This document shows positions 45,092 to 53,647 of a stretch of DNA of 64,000 nucleotides, in pieces; within the stretch, counting starts at the first letter, position 1; every line of letters begins with the position of its first letter. The notes below the pieces were generated by a model. That model did no database searches. It saw only the letters and a program-made list of their open reading frames with translations, and had not been told where the DNA came from. The DNA comes from CAYUYV01 sp964561475 (lineage in GTDB: Bacteria; Pseudomonadota; Alphaproteobacteria; JAJFIK01): positions 18,675 through 82,674 of the forward strand of contig CAZLPU010000008.1 of the NCBI GenBank assembly GCA_964561475.1, read 5' to 3'. The position numbers were made by a program, and so were the translations under genes.

Positions 45092-46045
45092 TCACGCCTG
45101 CCGTGGGGCAACCTTCATGGTTGGTGTATCCGGTGATGTGGCCTTCAGGGAAATTGCCTCCAGGGGATCGAGCACGGCCATGGCAGCGATCATGTCCGCA
45201 CTCAGAAGATATCCCCTGGCGCTTCCCGTTGACCAGGATCCGTTCTGGACCGGGGAAGACAGTGCCCCGCCCGCCAGCCGGGTAGTCGCCGGTACTGAAC
45301 CAGGCCCGCCATGGACAGGCCCTTCCTGGACAAGCCCTGGGGCGTCTGGATCCCCGTGGGCCGGGCCTGTGGGACCTGACAGGCCTGAAGGGCTGGCCCC
45401 GTGGCGGCTCACCAGATTGTCCATCACCTGCGCCACGGTCCGGGCCGCACCGCCGGGATCGTAGAAAATCGCCCGGTTTGCTCTCGCGGCGGCGGGAAAC
45501 AGCGCGGCGGCATGGGCATCCGGGGTCTCTTCGGCCGCACGGATCATGGACAGGGCGCCCCCGGCCCCCAGAAAATGGGCCGCGTAGAGGTCTCCGTCGC
45601 TCGGGCGTCGGCCCAACCCCGCCTCCAGGCGCTCTGCACTCTCCCGGGCGTATTCTCCGGCCATGGCCGAGGCGATATCCGGGTCGAGGCGCAGGGCAAG
45701 AATGGCCTCTTCCTTTGCCGGGTCGGCAATTTCGTACCGGCCATCGGCCCGCCGGGATATGGCCGCGGATTCCGCCTCCAGGCCATGGGCGGCCCCATGG
45801 CGGGCCACCATGCCGAGCCAGGTCTGATCGATGAACTGAAACAGCCCCGCAGCGCTCGAGGTGCGGGCCTGGGCAACCGGATCCAGGCTGCTTTCCCGCC
45901 GGGCGGTCTGGAGCAGATAATCGAAGGATACTCCGGTGGCGCGGGCCGCCTGTATGAGGGCGCCCATGACCCGCTCCTGGCCGCTGGCGGCGGCCGCCGC
46001 GCCCAACTGGCTTGAAAGGGCATTGGAGGCATGAAATGAAGACAT
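45092..46045 (-). CDS. SLT-type lytic transglycosylase
   Basis: A 317-aa protein with a soluble lytic transglycosylase-like domain at about 30-200. The catalytic glutamate is in LLQTARRESSLDPVA, followed by SSAAGLFQFIDQTWL. It cleaves the glycan strand of peptidoglycan. The frame upstream of 46045 is open for 154 codons but overlaps the divergent enolase-like gene; CGGAGAATT before the ATG at 46045 supports the shorter form. No typical signal peptide is visible, so export is unclear. A Gly/Pro-rich tail follows the domain. Confidence 0.85.
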   Translation of the reverse strand: MSSFHASNALSSQLGAAAAASGQERVMGALIQAARATGVSFDYLLQTARRESSLDPVAQARTSSAAGLFQFIDQTWLGMVARHGAAHGLEAESAAISRRADGRYEIADPAKEEAILALRLDPDIASAMAGEYARESAERLEAGLGRRPSDGDLYAAHFLGAGGALSMIRAAEETPDAHAAALFPAAARANRAIFYDPGGAARTVAQVMDNLVSRHGASPSGLSGPTGPAHGDPDAPGLVQEGPVHGGPGSVPATTRLAGGALSSPVQNGSWSTGSARGYLLSADMIAAMAVLDPLEAISLKATSPDTPTMKVAPRQA

Positions 46046-46255
46046 CGGCCAATTCTCCGCGCTGGCTCTCCCCCGGATACCGCACCGGACAGGCCATGGC
46101 TTGACCACGGCGCGATCTGGGGAGACCGTAACCCGCGCAAACCATACGCAAGGCCCGTGCCTGCCCGTCCCCACGCCCAATGCGCCCATGGAAGCGCCAT
46201 CGCGCGGCAGGACGGCGCTTGCCTGGAAAGCCTTTTGCAAGAAACGGATGGGGAC

Positions 46256-47371
46256 ATGCACATTGCGCGCGTGGTGCAGTCGCGCCACCGGCTGCCCCTG
46301 GAGACACCGCTCCAGACCGCCTGGGATCCGGAACCAAGGGATTTTCTCGACATCGACCTCGTTTGGGTTGAATCCGACGACGGCCGGGCCGGTGTGGGCG
46401 CGGGCCCCATGGTCCCAGGTATTTCCGCCTATGCGGATCTGTTCATCGGACGCGATCCCCTGGACCTCCAGCGCCACAACCGGGTGATTGAAAGCCTGTC
46501 CTTCCATGTGGGTCCCTGCTGGCCCCTGGATATCGCCCTGTGGGATCTGGCCGGTCAGATCTACGGGGAGCCCGTATGGCGGCTCCTGGGCGGAAGTTCA
46601 GGGCGGCTTGTCACCGCTGCTGGCCTTGGGGACACGAAAGACGTGGACGAGCTTGCGGAACTGGCCGCCGATGCCCTGGCGGAGGGGTTCCCTGCCATTC
46701 TGCTGCGCCTCACCGACGAATCCTGGCAGGCGGATGTGGACCGGGTCATGGCCGTGCGCAAGCGGGTCGGCCATGAGTTGACCATTCTCACGGACTGGCG
46801 CCAGGGCGCGCCCATGCCCTGGGAAGCGGACCGGGTCCGGCCCCTGGACCAGACCCTGTCAATGGCCTCGGCCCTGGATGTGCTTGGTGTGGGCTGGTTC
46901 GAGGATCCGGCCCACAGGGGGGATTACCGGACCTTGTCGGGTCTGCGCCGCAACTCCAAAGCCAAGCTTGCCGGGGGTGCCCATGCCCGGGATCTCCACG
47001 ATATCCGTAACCTGATCACCCGGGACGCCATCGACGTGGTCCGGGCGGATGCCACCCGGCTCGGGGGCATCACCGGTCTGTTTCCCGTGATGAAGCGGGC
47101 CCGGGAGCGGGGCTTGAGCGTGTCCCCGTTCAGCTGGTCCCACGGCATCGCCATGCTGGCCAACGCCCATCTGGCCGCCGCTTCCGGCGCCTGCCGGTTT
47201 TTCGAATACCCGGTCGACCCGCCGGCCCTCCTCCCGGAGCAACGGGATTTCCTCCTGATACGGCCGATCATGACCACCGAGGAAGGCACCATCGACCTGG
47301 GCGACACCCCGGGCTTGGGCCTCACCTTCGACGACGACATGCTCCAGGACACAGAAATCCCCGTGGATTAG
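46256..47371 (+). CDS. Divergent enolase-superfamily (mandelate racemase-like) protein
   Basis: A 371-aa protein with the mandelate racemase/muconate lactonising fold (DIALWDLAGQIYG, then the barrel). Several catalytic positions differ. The KxK motif on strand two reads L149-L-R151. The metal-ligand aspartate Asp180 (LTDWRQG) and Glu216 (WFEDPAH) remain, but the third ligand position, usually Glu in GGE, is Ala242 (LAGGAHARD). His296 is present (WSHGIAM). It may be a non-catalytic member or have altered metal binding. It is divergent from the transglycosylase gene. Confidence 0.82.
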   Translation: MHIARVVQSRHRLPLETPLQTAWDPEPRDFLDIDLVWVESDDGRAGVGAGPMVPGISAYADLFIGRDPLDLQRHNRVIESLSFHVGPCWPLDIALWDLAGQIYGEPVWRLLGGSSGRLVTAAGLGDTKDVDELAELAADALAEGFPAILLRLTDESWQADVDRVMAVRKRVGHELTILTDWRQGAPMPWEADRVRPLDQTLSMASALDVLGVGWFEDPAHRGDYRTLSGLRRNSKAKLAGGAHARDLHDIRNLITRDAIDVVRADATRLGGITGLFPVMKRARERGLSVSPFSWSHGIAMLANAHLAAASGACRFFEYPVDPPALLPEQRDFLLIRPIMTTEEGTIDLGDTPGLGLTFDDDMLQDTEIPVD

Positions 47372-47902
47372 GGGTGCCACCCGCATCTGACACCATAGTG
47401 CATCGTCTCCGCCAGAGGGTGCACCTTCTGTCGGCCCGGTGCCCTCGCTGACCCCTTGTCTATGCTGCGGCCCAGACGGATGTCGACCTGCGCCCGCATC
47501 ATCCGTCTGGGCCGCGACATTAGTATGAGTACGAGCATGGCCTTAGCCATGACTGCATGGTCTGTGCGAAAGCTGCACTCTTCGCCAGTCACGGACCTAT
47601 CAACAAATTTCCCAAAGACTACAACTTGGCAAAGCCCATTCCGACAGTGGAAAGATGATGCCATTTTCCGGACAACACCTGCCAGACTTTACCTTGAAAC
47701 ACTCTTTCCGACTTGGTTCTTGAGATTCCATCTTCCCTTTGAAGGAGATTACGGGTACAATTGATCACTTAAATATGAATACAAATAAAAATGCCTTAGA
47801 TCCCTTATTTATTTTACCTCGCAATGGACTTTATTTAATAAAATTGACGAGATCACCTGATACACTTTAGTAAGATTGATTTTTTGATTGAAAGGAATTG
47901 CC
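47372..47902. other. Intergenic region with long inverted repeat and AT-rich stretch
   Basis: These 531 bases begin GC-rich with a 16-bp perfect inverted repeat (47467-47515). From about 47560 to 47895 they become markedly AT-rich, unlike the surrounding DNA. I see no supported gene; a 102-codon open frame at 47456-47764 has no ribosome site and unusual composition. Confidence 0.6.
47467..47515. repeat. 16-bp perfect inverted repeat
   Basis: GCGGCCCAGACGGATG (47467-47482) and CATCCGTCTGGGCCGC (47500-47515) with a 17-base spacer. No T-tract follows. It lies at the GC-to-AT compositional boundary. Confidence 0.8.
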
Positions 47903-48664
47903 ATGCTTCGCCATTTCAGTACCACGATGCCGTTCGCCTGTACTTTCAGCGCCCTGATTTTTCTCACGCCCAGCCTCTGTTGGTCCGATGAAGCCGTGGA
48001 AACGGACGATCCGCAGGAAAGCGCGCCGGCACATACCCAAAAAGGCGAAGCCCCTCAAGTGGAAGAGACCGTGGCGGAAGAGAACCTGACGGAGATCGGC
48101 GGCGAAGAAGAATTCCCCATTCGCATCCCGGGAATTCCAGGTTCGGGAGGGTCTGAAAAGGACATCGCGATTTGCGCGGCCATGGGCGGTGTGATCGGGC
48201 AGTTGTTCAAAGCCAAGGATGCTTCGAAATATGGCGTCCTTGCCGCTGCCGCTGCCTGCGCCATGGCGGCCTATATTGTCGAAAGAGAACGCAAAAAGTT
48301 CCTTGAACGGGAACGCAAACTGAATGAAGAGATCGCCAGGCAGGAAGATCAGAATGCCCGGCTGCGGCAGGAAAATGCCCGCCTTGAACGTCAGATCGAA
48401 GAAATGGAAGAGGAAGCAGCCGAACTTCAGACCCTTGCAAACCGGCGTATCCAACGGGCGGCTCGCATCGCAGCAAGAATTGAAGGCCGCCAACAGGCTG
48501 CGCCCGAGATCATCGAGAACCTCCGTGAGCAGATCGAGGAGATCGAGGAACAAATTGCCAGTGGCACCCTCTCGGCTCAGGACGAGGCGGCAGCCCGGGA
48601 GCGGATCACCAATCTCGAAGAGCGAATCGCCCTGCAGGAGCGGATCATCGCTATCCAGATCTAG
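47903..48664 (+). CDS. Exported coiled-coil protein, unknown
   Basis: A 253-aa protein. A signal peptide covers residues 1-27. An acidic low-complexity part follows (about 30-75), then a hydrophobic glycine-rich segment (about 90-125, CAAMGGVIGQL and VLAAAAACAMAAYIV), then a long charged coiled coil to the end (ERERKLNEEIARQEDQNARL, EEMEEEAAEL, LREQIEEIEEQIA). I do not recognise a family. It could be an envelope protein with the coil in the periplasm. AAAGGAA lies before the ATG. Upstream DNA is AT-rich. It is followed by another exported coiled-coil gene. Confidence 0.75.
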   Translation: MLRHFSTTMPFACTFSALIFLTPSLCWSDEAVETDDPQESAPAHTQKGEAPQVEETVAEENLTEIGGEEEFPIRIPGIPGSGGSEKDIAICAAMGGVIGQLFKAKDASKYGVLAAAAACAMAAYIVERERKKFLERERKLNEEIARQEDQNARLRQENARLERQIEEMEEEAAELQTLANRRIQRAARIAARIEGRQQAAPEIIENLREQIEEIEEQIASGTLSAQDEAAARERITNLEERIALQERIIAIQI

Positions 48665-48765
48665 AGCATCTTCAAGAAGATCCGCGTCATGAAGATGCTC
48701 GAGGGTCTTTGTTTCGCGCGGTTTCCGGGCGGGAACCCCCGCACACTTTTCCTGAAAGCGCTTTA
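48664..48765 (+). repeat. GAGCATC palindromic repeat
   Basis: GAGCATCTTC (48664-48673) and GAAGATGCTC (48691-48700) form perfect 10-bp arms. A second hairpin follows with GGTTTCC and GGGAACC arms, then GCACACTTTTCC. It begins at the stop codon of the upstream gene. Its layout and the shared GAGCAT start resemble the dispersed repeat elsewhere in the window, but the sequence is a different variant. Confidence 0.7.
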
Positions 48766-48783
48766 AGCCAGGGAGGTTGAGCC

Positions 48784-49482
48784 GTGGATAGACGCACCAT
48801 GCTCCTTGGCGTCAGTACGGCGTGCTGGACCTTTGCACTGCCGTTCCCGCCCTCGCCGGCCGCAGAGCAGCGCTGTGACGGCAGAAGCCCGGGGCTGTTC
48901 CGGAATATTGGCTGTCTGCGGACATGGCGGCGGCGGATTGAGGCCAAACAGCGCCGACTGGCAAGGCTCCGTCAGGACTATGTTCGCCTTCAGAAGCGTA
49001 ATGCCAGCCTGCGCATGCAGCACCGCGCGGCAAAAGCCTTACTGGACGAGGCCCGGGCCGAGGCGGAAGAGGCTCTGCGCCGGCTGACCTATTATCGCCG
49101 CGTCGAGGTCAATGTGGACAATCTTGTCGCCCGATTCCGTCAGCTCGAACTGGAATTTGATTTGATCGGCGAAATGCTGGACGGAGGAGTGGAGGTATCA
49201 CCCGACTGCGTCACGCCGGAATACCAGCGCAGACTGCGAGAGGCGGAGCGCATGCGGGGCATCCTTGAAGAAGGACGCAACATGATCACGGGGATCATCC
49301 TGGACTGGCTCGCGGGTAAGGTAACGGAAGCGATGAAGCGTGCTCCGAACGTCTGGGTCAGAGGTTTGGGCTGGGTTCTGGACGGGATCAGAGCCTTTTT
49401 CGGCCTCAAGGAAAGCATTGAACGGGGACAGCGCATCTACCGCGAATTCCGGAGCAGAACCCTGCCCCTGGAATGCCAGTGA
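48784..49482 (+). CDS. Exported coiled-coil protein, unknown
   Basis: A 232-aa protein from a GTG start with GGGAGG upstream. A signal-like N-terminus (residues 1-27, LLGVSTACWTFALPFPPSPAA) precedes a coiled coil at about 45-125 (WRRRIEAKQRRLARLRQDY) and a more amphipathic helical C-terminal part. Cysteines at 31, 44, 139 and 231 could form disulphides. No family is recognised. It pairs with the preceding exported coiled-coil gene, separated by the GAGCATC repeat. Confidence 0.72.
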   Translation: MDRRTMLLGVSTACWTFALPFPPSPAAEQRCDGRSPGLFRNIGCLRTWRRRIEAKQRRLARLRQDYVRLQKRNASLRMQHRAAKALLDEARAEAEEALRRLTYYRRVEVNVDNLVARFRQLELEFDLIGEMLDGGVEVSPDCVTPEYQRRLREAERMRGILEEGRNMITGIILDWLAGKVTEAMKRAPNVWVRGLGWVLDGIRAFFGLKESIERGQRIYREFRSRTLPLECQ

Positions 49483-49491
49483 CAAACGCAC

Positions 49492-49520
49492 GGTGGCATG
49501 AGAGAGATGCCACCACGGTT
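49492..49520 (+). terminator. Hairpin terminator after the coiled-coil gene
   Basis: GGTGGCAT (49492-49499) pairs with ATGCCACC (49507-49514), followed by ACGGTTTT. It lies just after the stop at 49482 and before a convergent gene. Confidence 0.6.
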
Positions 49521-49549
49521 TTCGCCGCAGCGATCCATGCGACGACCCG

Positions 49550-50716
49550 TCAATAGCTGCGGGGGAGGTTCAGGACCCGTTCGGAGATGAAATTCAGGAT
49601 CATTTCCGTGCTGACGGGGGCGATGCGGGTGATCATCACCTCACGGAAATAGCGCTCCACGTCATATTCCTTGGCATAGCCCATGCCGCCATGGGCCAGG
49701 ACAGCCCGCTCGCAGGCGTGGTAGCCGGCTTCAGAGCCCATGAGCTTGGCCGCATTGGCTTCCGCGCCGCAGGCCTCGCCCTTGTCGAACAGGGTGGCGG
49801 CCTTGAGGGCCAGCAATTCGGCGGCCTCCAGTTCGGCCCAGGAGCGGGCCAGCGGATGCTGGATCCCCTGGTTCATGCCGATGGGACGGCCGAAGACCAC
49901 CCGCTCCTTGGCATAAGCCGTGGCCTTGCGCAGGGCGGCCCGGCCGATGCCCACGGCCTCGATGCCGAACAGAATACGTTCCGGGTTCAGACCATGGAGC
50001 AGATACTGGAAGCCCTTGCCTTCCTCGCCGATCCGGTCTTCCAGGGGCACCCGCAGACCGTCAATGAAGACCGTGTTGCACTCCACGGACTTGCGGCCCA
50101 TCTTGTCGATCACCCTTGCGTCCACATGGTTGCGGTCCATGTCCGTGTAGAACAAGGTCATGCCGTCCGTGGGTTTGGCGCACTGGTCCCGGGGGGTGGT
50201 TCGGGCAATGAGGATGATCTTGTTCGCGCTCTGGGCCGTCGTGGTCCAGATCTTCCGTCCATGGATCACATAGCCATTGCCGGAGCGTTCCGCCTTGGTC
50301 TGAATGCTGGACGTGTCGAGGCCGGAATTGGGCTCGGTGACGCCGAAACACATCCGGTCCTCACCGGAGATCAGCCGGGGCAACTGGGTGCGTTTCTGCT
50401 CCTCGGTTCCGAACAGAGCAAGGGGCATGGGACCGAACAGGTTCACATGGATGGATGAGGCACCCTGAAGGGCCGCGCCGGACTCCGCCACCGTGCGCAT
50501 CATTAGCGCTGTTTCGAGCACCCCAAGACCGCTGCCGCCGCATTCCACCGGCAGGGCAATACCCAGCCAGCCGCCCTCGGCCATGGCCTTGACGAAGTCT
50601 TCCGGAAACACCCCGTCCTTGTCCCGCTCCCGCCAGTACTCGTCTGGAAACTGCGCACAGATCCGGCCCACCGCTTCGACGATAGCCTGCTGATCTTCGG
50701 AAAGGACGAAATCCAT
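49550..50716 (-). CDS. Acyl-CoA dehydrogenase
   Basis: A 388-aa FAD-dependent dehydrogenase. It has the N-terminal helical domain (FVLSEDQQAIVEAV), the FAD-binding CFGVTEPNSGLDTSSIQT and GRKIWTTTAQSAN segments, and the C-terminal RVVFGRPIGMNQGIQHPLA and HGGMGYAKEYDVERYFRE. The C-terminal APVSTEMI segment takes the place of the usual GT-rich catalytic loop. It oxidises an acyl-CoA at the alpha-beta position; chain-length preference is not visible. No electron-transfer flavoprotein gene is near. Confidence 0.9.
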   Translation of the reverse strand: MDFVLSEDQQAIVEAVGRICAQFPDEYWRERDKDGVFPEDFVKAMAEGGWLGIALPVECGGSGLGVLETALMMRTVAESGAALQGASSIHVNLFGPMPLALFGTEEQKRTQLPRLISGEDRMCFGVTEPNSGLDTSSIQTKAERSGNGYVIHGRKIWTTTAQSANKIILIARTTPRDQCAKPTDGMTLFYTDMDRNHVDARVIDKMGRKSVECNTVFIDGLRVPLEDRIGEEGKGFQYLLHGLNPERILFGIEAVGIGRAALRKATAYAKERVVFGRPIGMNQGIQHPLARSWAELEAAELLALKAATLFDKGEACGAEANAAKLMGSEAGYHACERAVLAHGGMGYAKEYDVERYFREVMITRIAPVSTEMILNFISERVLNLPRSY

Positions 50717-50956
50717 GGGGCGATGCTCCCTGTCGGTGTGCTGAGCCTTGAAAGCGCGTTCAGCAAAAGTGTGTGCGGTTTTGCGCCCGGAAAGTGCTCA
50801 TCCCGCGCCGGGTCTTCGGGCTTGGTCATGTTAGCTGGCGCAGTGTCCCCCGCCCATGGCGGCGGTGCAAGGCGGCGTCATGACCGCCCCCACCCTTCAC
50901 TGGCTCATCCCCGACCGGTTCCCTCATCAGCTTGACTGAGGGGAAACCGTCCGGGT

Positions 50957-51964
50957 CTACGGCGCCCCATACTGGCTGGCCCAGGGGAACAATCGTGTGG
51001 GGACATCCGTGAAGATGAGAATGATGTAGGTGCCGTATCCCGCAAGCATGGCCACGCCCTCCAACCGGCTCAACTCCCTGTTGCTGCTCAGGAAGACCAG
51101 GAATATCAGCACCACGCCAAGCATGATCCACAGATCAAAATCAAAGAACGCCCGGTCGACGGTCACCGGCGCGATCATCGCCGTAATCCCCAGAACCGCA
51201 AGAATGTTGAAGATGTTGCTGCCCACGATACTGCCCAGGACGATCTGCGGCTGTTTGCGCATGGCGGCAACCCCCACAGTCACGAGTTCCGGCAGAGAGG
51301 TGCCAAGAGCCACGATACTCACACTGATGACCGCATCGGACACACCGAAGCTGCGGGCCACTTCCTGGGCACCGAAAATCAGAAACCGCGCCCCGAAGAT
51401 CAGCCCGGCAATACCGCCGACCAACAGGGCACCATGATAAAGGAGCCCATGACCATTGAGGGAGTCGACCAGGTTTTTCCGGTTCTCCGCCGCCGTTGCG
51501 TTGTTGGCCCTGTGATCGGTGGAGTAGGAATACGCGATGTAAGCGACCAGGGACGATGCCAGAATGACGCCCGCCCAGAAGGAAATAACTTCCGTATACC
51601 CCAGATAGACCAGAAAGCCTGACGCGGCCAGCATGGTGATTCCGTCCCTGGCCAGAATATTCTTCTGAAGCGGGATCGGGCACAGCAGGGCTCCAACACC
51701 CAGCACCAGGAAAATGTTGGCAATATTGCTGCCCACCACATTACCCACGGCCACATCCGGCGCCCCCTCCATGACCGCCTGAATGGCAATGACCAGTTCC
51801 GGCGAGGACGTGCCGAAGGCCACAACCACCAGACCGATCAGCAACAGGGACACACCACTGTGCCGGGCCACCCCCACGGCACCGCGCACCACCGCATCGC
51901 CGCTCAAGGTGAGGAGCACCAGACCACCCAGGGTCCAGAGATAAGGGATCAGGCTCTCGGGCAT
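50957..51964 (-). CDS. Calcium/sodium antiporter (CaCA family)
   Basis: A 335-aa membrane protein with about ten helices and the two inverted alpha-repeats of the CaCA exchangers: VVAFGTSSPELVIAIQA with GNVVGSNIANI, and VALGTSLPELVTVGVA with GSIVGSNIFNIL. It resembles YrbG-type exchangers and would extrude calcium or take up sodium. It lies nine bases before the stop of the thiO gene on the same strand and is likely co-transcribed after it. Confidence 0.92.
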   Translation of the reverse strand: MPESLIPYLWTLGGLVLLTLSGDAVVRGAVGVARHSGVSLLLIGLVVVAFGTSSPELVIAIQAVMEGAPDVAVGNVVGSNIANIFLVLGVGALLCPIPLQKNILARDGITMLAASGFLVYLGYTEVISFWAGVILASSLVAYIAYSYSTDHRANNATAAENRKNLVDSLNGHGLLYHGALLVGGIAGLIFGARFLIFGAQEVARSFGVSDAVISVSIVALGTSLPELVTVGVAAMRKQPQIVLGSIVGSNIFNILAVLGITAMIAPVTVDRAFFDFDLWIMLGVVLIFLVFLSSNRELSRLEGVAMLAGYGTYIILIFTDVPTRLFPWASQYGAP

Positions 51965-51973
51965 GGAAATGTC

Positions 51974-53206
51974 TCACTTCATCAGAAATGGCGGGGCGAG
52001 CCGTCCGGGCCGATGACCGAACAGGGGCTGGCCGGACAAGGATTGGGACATGAGACCGGACAGGGCAGTCGCGGCCCGAGGGGTGAAACGGAGCGGATCG
52101 AAGGCGGACAGGTCAAGGCGCGGCGTGCGGCCCAGCACCAGATCGGCCACCACATCACCGCTGACCGGCGCAAGCAGAATGCCATTGCGGTGATGACCCG
52201 TGGCGATGGTCAGCCCCTCAGGGCCGCCGGCGCGGGCCAACGTCCCCAGCAGTGGCAAATGATCCGGCGTGCACGGCCGGAAACCAGCCCACATCTCCAT
52301 CAGGCCGCAATCGGCAATGGCGGGCAGAACCCGGGAGGCTGCTTGGAGAATCGTCGCCATGCCGCCTGCGGTCAGCCGGGGATCAAAGCCCGCTTCTTCC
52401 ACGGTGGCCCCGATCAGAAGCCGCTGATCGTCCCGCTGGCCAGCGTTATGCCGGGGAATGATGTAAACGCCAGGGCCCCAGATCACATGGGCCGGCAAGG
52501 GGCCGTTGTCCCAGTGCACGCAGGCCATCTGCCCTTTCACCGGTCGGACCGGCACCTCGAAGGGCAGTCCGCCGATCCGGCCGCTCCAGGCCCCCGCCGC
52601 CAGCACCACCTGATCGAATGGCTGCTGGCCCTTGGGCGTGACAATCCCGCTAACCCGACCCGAGGCGGCCTCAACCGCGAGCACCGGCGTATCCTCATGC
52701 ACCACAACGCCCGCATCGCGCACGGCCTTGCACAGGGCATCCCCGAGGGAGCGGGGATCCACCACCCCGTCGCGTCGGCTCCAGACACCGGCGACGCCAT
52801 CCTGGGAAACCCCAGGCAGACGGTCGCGCAAGGCCTGAGCGTCGATGATTTTGAGGTGATCCCCCCGGCCCGACCCGGCAACGACCTGGCGCCAGGACCC
52901 GAGGTCTTTCTGATCAAACAGGGCAAGCAGGGTTCCCGTGCCCCGCAGGCCCACATCCACTCCGGTCGCCGCCCGCAGATCCAGGGCGTAGCGGGGCCAC
53001 TGGCTCTGGGCGGACTGGGCCAGGGCGAGGAACGCTGGGTTGGCGCCCTCCTCCTCGATATGGGCGGCGAGCATCCCTCCGGCAGCCCAAGTGGCCCCCC
53101 GGCTCAAACGGCCCTTCTCGAAAATTTCCACATGGACACCGGCCCGGCTCAAGGCCCATGCCGATGCAAGACCAATGACGCCCCCGCCGATCACCGCCAC
53201 TCTCAT
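51974..53206 (-). CDS. thiO: Glycine oxidase ThiO-like FAD enzyme
   Basis: A 410-aa flavoprotein of the DAO family. The Rossmann FAD motif is at the N-terminus (VAVIGGGVIGLASAWALSRA), then TWAAGGMLAAHIEEE, which is typical of ThiO, and the C-terminal GHHRNGILLAPVSGD. It oxidises glycine to iminoglycine for thiazole synthesis in thiamine biosynthesis. No other thi genes are adjacent, so a related amino-acid oxidase remains possible. The start at 53206 has GGAG upstream. The calcium exchanger gene follows closely. Confidence 0.82.
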   Translation of the reverse strand: MRVAVIGGGVIGLASAWALSRAGVHVEIFEKGRLSRGATWAAGGMLAAHIEEEGANPAFLALAQSAQSQWPRYALDLRAATGVDVGLRGTGTLLALFDQKDLGSWRQVVAGSGRGDHLKIIDAQALRDRLPGVSQDGVAGVWSRRDGVVDPRSLGDALCKAVRDAGVVVHEDTPVLAVEAASGRVSGIVTPKGQQPFDQVVLAAGAWSGRIGGLPFEVPVRPVKGQMACVHWDNGPLPAHVIWGPGVYIIPRHNAGQRDDQRLLIGATVEEAGFDPRLTAGGMATILQAASRVLPAIADCGLMEMWAGFRPCTPDHLPLLGTLARAGGPEGLTIATGHHRNGILLAPVSGDVVADLVLGRTPRLDLSAFDPLRFTPRAATALSGLMSQSLSGQPLFGHRPGRLAPPFLMK

Positions 53207-53220
53207 GTCAGCTCCTTCAT

Positions 53221-53580
53221 TGCCTCTTGGCGTTTTTTGCCTCACGGCGCGGGGCGCCTCCGGCGGGGCGGGCTGGCCGCCCGGCGGCCGGNNNNNNNNN
53301 NNNNNNNNNNNNNNNNNNNNNNNNNNNNNNNNNNNNNNNNNNNNNNNNNNNNNNNNNNNNNNNNNNNNNNNNNNNNNNNNNNNNNNNNNNNGCGGGGCGG
53401 GCTGGCCGCCCGGCGGCCGGTCGGCCGCTTGGGGTGGAGGGCCGTTGGGCCGTCCGTGGTTCAGTATGTCCTTGCCTCACGGCGCGGGGCGCCTCCGGCG
53501 GGGCGGGCTGGCCGCCCGGCGGCCGGTCGGCCGCTTGGGGTGGAGGGCCGTTAAGGCCGTCCGGCGGCCGGGTTGGGGCG
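53221..53580. repeat. GC-rich tandem repeat interrupted by an assembly gap
   Basis: The sequence GGCGCGGGGCGCCTCCGGCG, with flanking bases, occurs at about 53244 and again at about 53482. Each copy is followed by a GC-rich palindromic stretch; the second copy and the sequence after the gap continue into CGGTCGGCCGCTTGGGGTGG. The two units flank 100 N. Unit length and copy number cannot be known from this assembly. The core resembles CTCACGGCGCGAGGCGCCTC in copy B of the dispersed repeat. Confidence 0.75.
53292..53391. other. Assembly gap of 100 N
   Basis: Exactly 100 unknown bases, the conventional length used for a gap of unknown size. It lies within the GC-rich repeat. Confidence 0.95.
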
Positions 53581-53647
53581 AGGTCGCACCATTCCTTTGC
53601 TTTGGTTCTATCCCAGATTGGTCCACTCGTCCTAGGGCAGTGTGCGC

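Noticed and set aside
47456..47764. 102-codon open frame in the AT-rich gap
   Set aside because: No ribosome site, spans the inverted repeat and a compositional break, and has no family likeness.
53221..53580. GC-rich direct repeats considered as a CRISPR array
   Set aside because: Units are not separated by unique spacers of constant length, and no cas genes are present.
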